Shown here: one piece after another, positions 54,990-64,000 of the stretch
Layout of the letters: each line of letters opens with the position of its first letter
Numbering within the stretch: position 1 is the first letter of the stretch
DNA from: Diphasiastrum complanatum
Lineage: Eukaryota > Streptophyta > Lycopodiopsida > Lycopodiales > Lycopodiaceae
Direction of reading: 5' to 3'
NCBI GenBank assembly: GCA_029204225.1
Contig: CM055111.1
Coordinates: forward strand, 26,321,540 to 26,385,539
Length of the DNA stretch: 64,000 nt
Made by a program: the position numbers and the translations under genes
Notes under the pieces: generated by a model
The model's input: the letters and a program-made list of their open reading frames with translations, nothing else
The model's database searches: none
What the model was told of the DNA's origin: nothing

Positions 54990-55640
54990 GTGGCATCCTT
55001 GTCACACAGCTTTGTTCCAATGAGAAGCAAGCACGTGAAATGTTACAACATTGGCTTGAGGTGCAATAAATGAGTCTTCCGTACAATCACCCTTTATATA
55101 GGAGTCTTATTGGCTCCCTCATTTGGTTGACTATCACTAGGCTCGATTTGAGCTTTAGTGTGCATAAATTGAGCCAATTCATGCAAGATCCAAAGATATG
55201 TATTTTCCACACTTGATTATGGATTAATTTTACAAAAGTGAAGATCTATCAATGGTTGCCTACTCGGACTCGGATTTTGCAAGTGACAAGGTGGATAGAA
55301 AGTCCAATAGTGCATTCACTATTTTTATTGGAGGCAATCTTGTATCTTGGTTATCCAAGAAACAAGACACCATATCTTTGTCATCATGTGAGGCTGAGTA
55401 TAAGGCCTTTGTCATCATGTGAGGCCGAGTATAAGGCCTTACAACTACTACAAAAGAGGTTCTGTGGATCAAAAGATTGCTTATGGAGCTCAAGTGCATC
55501 AAGGATGGAGATCTAACTATCACCAAATGTGACAACATCTCGGCCCAAGCTCTTGCAAACAATCCTATTTTTCATGCAAGGAGCAAACATATTGAGATTG
55601 CACACCACTTTTATAAATTCTTAGATCTAATCTTGGCTTG
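54990..55640 (+). mobile_element. Ty1/Copia relic: RT end and RNase H
   Basis: The stretch reads YRSLIGSLIWLTITRLDLSF, HKLSQFMQDP, then in another frame YSDSDFASDKVDRKSNSAFT, LVSWLSKKQDTISLSSCEAE (with Tyr next, the RNase H SSCEAEY block at 55386-55406) and IFHARSKHIEIAHHFY. A 37-base local duplication at 55379-55440 repeats the SSCEAEYKA-encoding phrase and adds a frameshift. The rest of pol is absent. Confidence 0.85.
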
Positions 55641-55739
55641 ATTCCAAGATCCATGTTAAAGTAGATAGATTTCTTTTGAGTGTGAAATTGTAAAAGTCAT
55701 CTATCTTGAGGTTTGGGGGTCCTCGTTCAAAACCACTCA

Positions 55740-56340
55740 TTGTACACTTGTAAATAAATGATTAGGCCAATTTGGAAGTGTATTAGCTCCTGGTAGTGTA
55801 GGCTAGTGACACTTAGCATAATGCTAGAGGATGTGTGACATAGCACTCGTGATTCTATTTGTCAATTTGGGCCAATCATTGTAAGAGGTGTCATGTAGGA
55901 GGTCCAATCATTGTAAGAGGTGGTGATCTTAAGGGTCCAATCAAATTTCTTCATTACCACACTCTTGGATCTCGAGCTACTACTAGTGAGAGTGAGGGAG
56001 AATCCATACTTAGTTTTTTGTAGCAAGATCTTGATGTAGCAAGCTCCAACACTTAGTTTTTTTCTTACATTCTCTCTCTACTCGAGAGCTCTATGTTTTA
56101 TTCTCTCTCTACCTAAGAGCAAGCCAAATCTATACTTAGCCTTTTCATGGAAAGTGTCCTTTCATTATGTGTGATGAATGGTTGATGATTGATGCATGTA
56201 CAAAGTGCTCTTGCCTTAGATTTTGAGCTAGTATGCTTGTATCTCAATCTATATTGATCTATGTGCAATCACACACATCTTAGGAGATCATTCACATTGT
56301 TTGAGAAGCCCTCACATGAGTGAAAAGTACACAAATAGAG
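55740..56340 (+). mobile_element. Probable 3' LTR of the Copia relic (same family as the LTR at 58500)
   Basis: It follows a GAGGTTTGGGGG tract. It shares phrases with the reverse complement of 58500-59150: GTCCAATCA...TAAGAGGTG, TCTCTCTCTACC-AAGAGC, TGATTGATGCATGTA and ACACATCTTAGGAGATCA. Borders are approximate. Confidence 0.55.
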
Positions 56341-56826
56341 CCTAAATCAAAGCTAAAGCTAAAGCTAAACATACACCTGGACATAGATTTAAACCTAAAT
56401 TCATCCTAAAGCTAAACGTAGATCCAACCTAAATCCAAATCTGACTGATCTAAGCTTCGGTATGTCTCAACTTTAGCCTAACATCTTACATAGTCAACTT
56501 GTAAATCTTAGTAACACTTTTTGCCATAGGCAGCTCATATTGGAGTCTGAAATGAGTTTTCATTATGTTTGACAAAATTTGGAACACTATTTCTTGTGGG
56601 TCCCTAACCGGGCCGTAATATTTGATTTTAGTGTTGCTTAGTATAAGTAGCCACTAAGGCTATTCATTTTGTAACTTGTAATTTTGGAGATTTTCCTTGC
56701 TATTACTTAGTTGGGATTTTTGGCTTGGTTATCCATTCTCAAAAAGAGGACCTTCACGAACTTTTGCATCATATGATTTGAATGCTTCTATGTGATTTAA
56801 GACCTTAAGTATTAATGGAGAGAATA
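56341..56826. other. Spacer between two converging Copia relics
   Basis: No gene was recognised. CTAAAGCTAAA phrases recur near 56350-56420. Confidence 0.4.
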
Positions 56827-58499
56827 TCATAAGAGAAAATTATTGAGGAAGATCAATAATTGGTGATGCATCCATAGATTTCTTGATCTCGGCCTCTTCA
56901 AAAGATGAGTGTTGATCTTCATGAAAGACAACATCTCTACTTTCAATAACTTGAGAAGTAGAGAGTATAAAGACTCTATAGGCCTTCTTGGTGGATGATT
57001 ATCCAACCATGATCCCTTTGCATGCACTAGGATCTTCTTTCTTCCTTGTTTCCAAGGGAATATGGACAAAGCATAAGCATCCAAAAACTCTAAGGTGATC
57101 AACCTTAGGCTTCTTCAAATATATGATTTCATATGGTGACTTTCCTCCAAGAGCTATATGTGGGAGCCTATTGCAAAGATAATTTGCACAATTAATGGCT
57201 TCTCTCCAAAAATCTTTGGGCAAAGATGCCTCAATTCTCATAGATTGGATTGGACAAGGTTATCAAATTCACTTCTCAAGCCATTGAGAATGACTTCAAC
57301 TAGCTCATTTTGATTGATGGAGTCACCAATACAAGCAAGTTCTCTATGAATATCTTTTACTCTCAAAACATAACTAGATGCACTCTCATCGCTCTTTTGG
57401 CTACTTTGAAAGATTTGATTCCTAAGAGTGAGAAGCCTAGAGGTATTCTTAGCCTCATAGATAGTCTTGAGACAATCCCAAGCTTCTTTGGCTGTTGTAC
57501 AAGTATCTATCTCCCTCAATATCTCATTAGAGACATTCATCTTAATGTAGTGGAGAGCCATCCTAGCTCTCTTTTTGTATTTTTGAACCTCTTGAAGAAC
57601 TTGTGGTTCTTCTTCAAGGCCAAGAGCTATGTCCATCACGTCTTGAAGGATCAAGATGGACTCCATCCTCATTTTCCAAATTGAATAGTTTGAAGTGGAC
57701 AATCTTTCACTTGGTTCCAACAAGGATGAACCCATTGAAGACATTTGAAGTGAAGAAAACTCAAATAATGAACAAAAATGTTGCTACACACTCTCAATAG
57801 GATCCAATAATAGAGTACTATCTCCTCCTATGAAAGATCTTGCAACTATTTGTGAATTGATTCTCACTAGCTACACAAATCTCTCTAAAACAAGATCTAT
57901 TTCACATCAAATGATGGAGTATAGGCAAAGTTAGGATCAAACACTTTTAGCACGTGTGAAGTACACTAAGAAACCAAATTTGACTCAAATACAATGATAT
58001 TGCATGAAACAAAATGGCTAAGATCTCAAAACAGTGCCTAGATCACAAATAGATGAGATTGGTAAGCATATAACTGTGATTTTGGATCAACCAAGCAATA
58101 TCTTGACCAAACCAAATGTGTCCACCCAGGTCTAGGTGCCCTACCTAACCCTCTTCAAAAGCTTATAACTTCTGATTGGCTCAACCAAATGGAATGAAAC
58201 TGATTGCATCAGAAACTAGACAAAAATAAGTTCAAAACAAGCTATCAAGCAAGATAAATGGATCAAGCATCAGAGAGAACTTCCAAACTAAAATTGGATG
58301 TTCCTCACATGTGTCTAAGCACCTGATTCCGTACAGTACCAGGTCAGACCCAATCAATGTCCTATTGATCTCTTTTGATCCAAAATTGGACAACATAGCT
58401 AGGAAAATGGATCTTGACAATTTCTAGCTCAAGATTGATGAATAGTTTTCACTCAAATGGATCAAAATGCATGGTAACCTTAGGTAGGCTCTGATACCA
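56827..58499 (-). mobile_element. Copia element E: primer site, leader, gag and integrase fused by internal deletion
   Basis: On the minus strand the primer site TGGTATCAGAGC lies at 58499-58488, then a 740-base leader. Gag is open for 168 codons (57744-57238): SMGSSLLEPSERLSTSNYSI, KMRMESILILQDVMDIA, AKEAWDCLKTIYEAKNTSRL, SDESASSYVLRVKDIHRELA. At 57241 it switches directly into the integrase C-terminal half (SLPKDFWREAINCANYLCNR, YEIIYLKKPKVDHLRVFGCL, VHIPLETRKKEDPSACKGIM). Zinc knuckle, protease and most of integrase are deleted. The integrase runs to 56827, where it stops before RT. Gag itself is uninterrupted. Confidence 0.9.
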
Positions 58500-59156
58500 T
58501 GTTGAATTCACACGTGTGGATTGTCCACAACATGTACTTGTGATCTCCTAAGGTGTGTAGATGCACCAAGATTAAGATTAGATTGAGATTCAAGATCAAT
58601 CTTAGATCCTATGGCAAAAACACACTACTACATGCATTCAATCACTTCCAACTCTCACTCACACATGTGGGAAGTATTCAAAAATTATTCTAAGTAAAAA
58701 CAAGGTGCTCTCCTTGGGTAGAGAGAGAAAAACCATCATGAGCTCTTGGATAGAGGGAGAAAGCTACAAATCCAGTAACACTCAAAATCCATATAATCAC
58801 CAAATCAATTAGATCCAAAATGAGGAGTACAATGATACTAGTAGATCCACGAGCTACCACTATGCTTACTATGATGAGACCACACTTTGTCACCTCTTAA
58901 TCCTATTGGACCATTGATCCATGCACCTCTTAATTCTATTGGACTATATTCAAGCACACCTCAAATTCCTATTGGACCACACATGGTTCCACCTCTAAAT
59001 CCTATTGGACCTCTTAGAATTCATCAAACAAAGGCATTACACTTGTCTACACTCTAATTGGCACCAATTTAGCCTCTTACTCTATTTTGGATCAATAGTG
59101 GCATTACAAGTGGAAATGCATAATTTGCCATCTATGCCACATTTGCTCTAGACTGA
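58500..59156 (-). mobile_element. 5' LTR of Copia element E
   Basis: It begins at TGTTGAATTC (58500), directly adjacent to the primer site. The far end is uncertain, between about 59010 and 59156. It contains a decayed minisatellite at 58890-59000 in which CACCTCTTAATCCTATTGGA-like units of about 30-40 bases recur four times. It is related to the LTR at 55740-56340. Confidence 0.65.
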
Positions 59157-62100
59157 ACTTTGTACACAAGCACTTATAGACTACAATATGTAAGGTAAGC
59201 AAATTTCTCATAAGCAAGAAATCACTTAATGAAAATGCCTGTGAGATCCACTCAATCTCAAGTATGTGCTAGAGTAAAGAAATTTAGGATTCAACCAACA
59301 GATCTAAATCCTTGACTCACCCAATTGATCAAGAATTACTCATTATCTTAAGAATTTTCACATTTCCTTATAATTTTCAAATGACCTTTAAGTATCAATT
59401 TATGATCCGTCAATCATAAACATTTAGAATCTTATGAATCGTCAATCGTAATTCTTAGGATTCCAAAACCATACTTAATCATTGGAAAATACTGGAGTAT
59501 ATGCACAACATACCACTCAGGAAATATAAGAATCATTCTGAAATCTTTTCCACAAGGAAAATTACTGGATTCCAAGAATATTCTTCCATCTCGATTCTTA
59601 ACCAGATTATGAGTTCTAAACTCTACAATCGACCAAGTGATTAAAGACCATTATAACATTCGTCTTTAACAATATAAACTTTATACAGTCTCCTAGAACA
59701 GCATCTAGAGATTACAAAGTTCTACTGAATTTCCAAAATTCAGTTTACCATTTTTGGCACCATTAGGATCCGGTATCCAATTGAATATAATCACTAAATT
59801 TGCGTTAAGTCTATTCCTCAACTGAGAAATACTCATCCAAGAATTCAGTATCCTATGCACACAATTTTTCCAAATGAATCCAAATGACTCACAAATTATG
59901 TGTCTTACAAGCAATACACACATAACAAACAGTTTCTGGTGAATTCTCTTCACATTGTCCGTTTTACCAATTAACTTCCACAGGAGTAAATCAACTACTC
60001 AAGTTAATTGCCCATGACTTAGAAATCATAAATGTCTAGGTGCAGATCTTAATTGTACTGTACAACACCACATTTAGATCCATGTCCAAATCACATTTAA
60101 GCTAACCTATAGATCTATCAGAACAGATTTGTTAACTCTGCAAGTAATTGTCAAACACAATACTTGATCATATGCCTATGTTCAACAACTAGGTTAAATA
60201 CACCAAATAACCTTAGTAACCAGGAATACATAGTAGACCCACACAAGATTAATCGTGCACCTATGAGAAAAATCTCACTATGACCCAGTACATAAACACA
60301 TATGTCCTTATCTAGCAGATTCCTCCAAAATCCGCATATGTTACTCACATATCTCACTAAGAATCTTGCAACTCAGCTACAGAAGTTTCTATTTCTCTTG
60401 AGTAAATAACATATTCGGGAAATCTCTAAAGTGAATAATTCCACATCACAAGTTTTCCAACCATCATACTTTATAAACAAAATTCCTTCAACCAATCAAC
60501 CTACTTTAGATCTTAGTGCACAAACTAAGATTTGGCTGACTTATACCGACATCTTTGGATATAAGGTTAAGATTAAAGCTTCATTCCACTGATCCAATCC
60601 ATAACTAAATGGTACTTGGTAGCCAATCAGTGAACCTTAATTTAATCTTTACCACTACTTCCCATATTCATGAATATCTCACAGCTCAAAACTCCCAAAA
60701 TCACTCTAGTTGTCTTATCCCGAGTGGTAGAAACATTACTCTCAATAATCAACTATCAAATAGAGTTAATTAATTGGGTTCAGGAAGTCGAAATTCCACT
60801 CAATCAACTGATTTTAAGTTATATTCACAAACTTGAAATGGAAGCATGAATTTATATAACTTAAACAGTCCTTCAGAACCTAGTTCTACACTGGAAGGAA
60901 TTATATGAATCTCAATCCAATTTTCTCGTATATAAGAAATTTCCAAAAAGTAGAGGTTTAAAATTAAAAGAGAAATAGCTTTTAAGGGTTTCTGATTTGG
61001 AATTTATGAGATACCATTGAGGGATCCGGATCTATATCTCATAACCTCTCCAAAAATCCTTTTAGGCTTTACCAATGGTTTCAACTATTAGATTTACAAA
61101 TAATATAGATACTAACCATTGGCCTACAGATCATTCTCACACAAGAAATCACGGATGTCCCATACCACCAGTTTTCTCTCCAAGACAGCCCTTTGCTTTT
61201 AGATCCGACCATCAGAAAATCAAAAAGACTATATGACCATCCTATATCCAATATAGGGTCCAATCTTCAACCATTTTTTAGAAAGATACCTCCAACTATT
61301 GAATTCACCATTTCCTTAAGTTTTCACAGTAGACGACAATTCATCTAAGAATACCACTAGGCATTGACCTCAGTATGGACGAGAAACCTCGTTCATATAC
61401 AGTCGAAATGATCTGAGTTTATTCTTCAAAACCAAAAGGAAAAAATTCAATATAGCTGAAGTATACCAATAGATATCCAATATCTCAATCCGAAATGGTA
61501 CAAGAAATTCAATTCCTTCAAGAAGATCATTAAATTGATTTATCCGATAATCTAGAGATCTAAAACCTCTATCTGGATTTCCAATACCAAATATGCACAT
61601 ATCTATTCCACCAAATACCGGAGTACCCCAAAATTTGTTCCTAATGGATCGCAGTAATCCAGTTCAAAATTGTGATTTAACAAGAATCTGCACATGGCTT
61701 TACTGTCACATAAAACAACCCATCTGGTTGGTACTATACTCCCTAATTCCTACCATTTGAGAGTTACAACTCTTAGGAATAAGATGCTTTGCAGTACAAA
61801 TGTGAACCAAGTGTCATTCTCGTTCCATGCCACAATTTCCAATAACAAATAGGGTCAACTCATGGTCCTATAGATATTCAAAATAAATTCAACTTAATGA
61901 ATTCAAAAAAACCGATGCTATGCAATTTCCAGAAAGGGATTATTAACCAATCCAAATTACACAACATTGTCACATTTACCTACTCAGGTGTCTCATTTTC
62001 TTCCTCCCTTAGTTTTTTCGGTCACCCGAAAATTCTTTTAGTGAAGGCTCCCGAAAAGTACTTAGACACAAGTAAATGCTAGGCTACTTCCTTCTGACTA

Positions 62101-62700
62101 CCCCAGTTCCATTTTCATTACTTCGTTAAAGTTGCCTGAACTTAATGAAAAGTCTATAAAATTCGGTTTTCGGGTACTCTTTGACAATATTCGAAACCCA
62201 AATATAGAGCTACCTATCAAAAATTACGACCTTATTCCATTGTTCACTTTAACAAGTATCTGAAGAGCTTAAGTTGCCCAATCCTAAAGATCGAAATCAT
62301 TTAGGACAAGCCTATTGGTGCATCACCAAGTCCAAAAGGAAGAACAACAAAAATTACCATTTAACTGAGAATATTCTTATTCCAAAGTTAAACGGATAGA
62401 AAGCACAGTACCAGGAAATCAAATTTCCATTACCAGGCACTAGCCTGGAGAAAATTACTATGCAAAACATGAAAAACGATATTTTCTTACCAATCCTAAA
62501 TCCATGGATCCAATCACATAGACATAGCAGTTAGGATAATAATATTACTCTCCAAAGATTCTCCCAATTTAAAGTCAGAAGAATAGGTAAATCAGTTCTC
62601 AACTGTCGATTTAAGTAGATTTACAAAAAACCCCATCCAAAATCGACCAAAAACTTTGATTACTCAAAAATTTTGCAAAGGTCTTAAAAAAAATCGGGCT
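59157..62700 (+). repeat. Long non-coding dispersed repeat, copy 2
   Basis: Direct-orientation partner of 48120-51100, starting at GTACACAAGCA (59160) directly beside the Copia element E LTR. Matching phrases run in the same order to about 61.3 kb; copy 2 is about 0.5 kb longer over the aligned part. It is AT-rich with almost no open frames. It may be a large non-coding LTR element or a very old decayed one. Confidence 0.68.
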
Positions 62701-63110
62701 ATGTAACTACAAAATCATTGAATAGCCATGCATTCACACAAACGCAGTAACCCCATTTGCAAAAACTATGACATCAAAGCAACACATGCACAACTCAGTG
62801 AACTAACTGAGGCATGCAAACAAACATGCCCACCACACACCATGCACCCAGTTCACACTTGGGGAAAAAGAAGTTAAACAAACTCTTTGCATGGGTTAAC
62901 AAGGCTTTCCCACTTCTAAACCCTAACCTCGTTCACAAGGAACAAAGAAACAAGGTAATCTCCTTCCACCCAGCCGCCACAGACAGATCAGGTAGCCGCG
63001 CCTACCAAGAAACTAGATCAGACCACATGAAAAACACTCTCATGCCTCCCAGGCAGAAATTGATCAGTTTCTTGCCGCGCTCCATCACCAATCCTCCCCA
63101 ATGTGTTGTA
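62701..63110. other. Unassigned sequence
   Basis: One plus-strand frame of 129 codons (62814-63203) runs through it, with no recognisable motif. Confidence 0.35.
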
Positions 63111-63240
63111 AAGCTACCTTTACAAGCTTTACTTCTGGCGCCATCGGCGCCAGCTATGTCCTCGGCGCCAGCAGCGCCCCTGCTGCTCCCGGCGCCACTG
63201 TGACCAGAATCCAGCCGGCGCCAAGCTCCTATGGCTGAAA
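63111..63240. repeat. GC-rich cluster of GGCGCC palindromes
   Basis: Five GGCGCC sites occur in about 85 bases (63139-63222), in a window that is otherwise AT-rich. Confidence 0.8.
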
Positions 63241-64000
63241 ATCTTTGATCGGTTCTAGCGGAGTCCAGAGAGCTCAGATCGATGTGCAATCACCTCACAC
63301 GATCTAGGCATGATTAAAGGAAGCCTGGGGATCAATAAAATCTAGAGAGAGAAAATGACTTTCTAGAAAGAGAAAATCCTAGAGAGAGAAAAACGTGCTT
63401 TACTAGCTTGGGTAGAGTGCTTGGTATGAGGGGGGGTGCCGAATCACACCAATATTATAGGGGAGTGCGGGTTGCGACTCAGGGCGAGCTCCAACCAAGT
63501 CTCAGCCTCCCTTGTTGGAATGTTGTCATGGCTCTCGCCTTGGCATGCTAGCGCCCCGGAGACTAGGGTCGGTCACACACTTGAAATGTAACCTTCTCTG
63601 AATTTATCAATAAAGTGAGATTTTCCTCAAACTGACTCTGATTACCTTATGGGTTTCAGTGTTCGGTAAAAGCGCCAGTTGTAAGGCCGCTTTCAAAATT
63701 TTTAACTTGGCACATAGCTGAGGGTCGTATCTGGGGACGCCAGCGGTATGTCGTCGGGACCATTCGGTCCGTGGCGCCAGCGGTATGCTGTCGGGACCAT
63801 TTGGTCCAGGAACCGGTTGTTTCCATATCTATCATGGCTTGTGGTTCTGAGTGTTCCCTGCATGAACGTGAATGAGTTAAGCTCTTGGGGAACGGGCTCT
63901 AACCTGCCGGCTGAGTTGGATGGCTTGCTTGGGTGGATGTTACTTGTTTATGGCTGTCCAGTCTGGCGTGGCGCCAGGTTGGCTTCCAGTGCTCGTGACG
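63241..64000 (+). mobile_element. Possible LTR-like sequence at the right edge
   Basis: AATTTATCAATAAAGTGAGATT (AATAAA inside) at 63600-63621 followed by GTGTTCGGTAAAAGCGCCA resembles the R-U5 part of a plant LTR. A 37-base tandem pair (CGCCAGCGGTATG at 63738 and 63775, with CGGGACCATT and GGTCC) and TGGCGCCAG at 63970-63978 follow. The borders cannot be set because the window ends. Confidence 0.35.
63735..63810 (+). repeat. 37-base tandem repeat, two units
   Basis: CGCCAGCGGTATG starts at 63738 and 63775; each unit continues with TCGGGACCATT and GGTCC. Confidence 0.88.

Noticed and set aside
62814-63203. 129-codon open frame at the right edge
   Set aside because: It spans the GGCGCC-rich cluster, has no domain, and its Ala/Pro-rich end comes from base composition.

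Overview
The window is nuclear DNA of a land plant with a large, retrotransposon-rich genome. This rests on spliced genes with GT-AG introns, a plant deoxycytidylate deaminase, class III (secretory) peroxidases, Arabidopsis-type TTTAGGG telomere-like repeats, and many decayed Ty1/Copia and Ty3/Gypsy elements primed by initiator-Met tRNA. I see no plastid, mitochondrial, rRNA or tRNA gene. The species cannot be named from sequence alone; a fern, lycophyte or gymnosperm is plausible, but this is a weak guess.

0-6 kb holds the 3' seven exons of a deoxycytidylate (dCMP) deaminase gene, whose last intron is inflated to about 3.9 kb by a Ty3/Gypsy pol relic and a cluster of inverted repeats. 7.2-11.8 kb is a block of degenerate telomere-like heptamers in two related copies, separated by a 1.5-kb LINE ORF1-like insertion and punctuated by long (GA)n arrays. 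11.8-16.5 kb carries a Copia integrase fragment, an intronless histone-H3-like pseudogene, an inverted truncated copy of a peroxidase gene, a small hairpin element and a chimeric Copia-protease ORF. 18.5-20.7 kb is the most unusual locus: a decayed multi-exon gene whose C-terminal part has the motif order of a beta-class DNA amino-methyltransferase.

20.7-33.4 kb is a nest of four Copia elements (called B, A, C and D here). Element A contains a tandem triplication of its zinc-knuckle, protease and integrase N-terminal segment. At 33.4-34.2 kb lies a two-exon relic of an unrecognised gene, and at 35.4-36.4 kb another unrecognised coding relic. A probable LTR with a tRNA-Asp-like primer site sits at 39-39.8 kb. 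44.3-45.7 kb is a near-complete four-exon class III peroxidase with two frameshifting deletions and loss of the distal catalytic Arg.

From 46.5 kb on, the window is mostly retroelement debris: an LTR with primer site, two diverged copies of a long non-coding repeat (48.1-51.1 and 59.2-62.7 kb), and two related Copia relics (54.6-59.1 kb) facing each other. No operon-like or pathway-level cooperation is visible. The only gene that looks intact within the window is the dCMP deaminase, and its 5' end lies outside.
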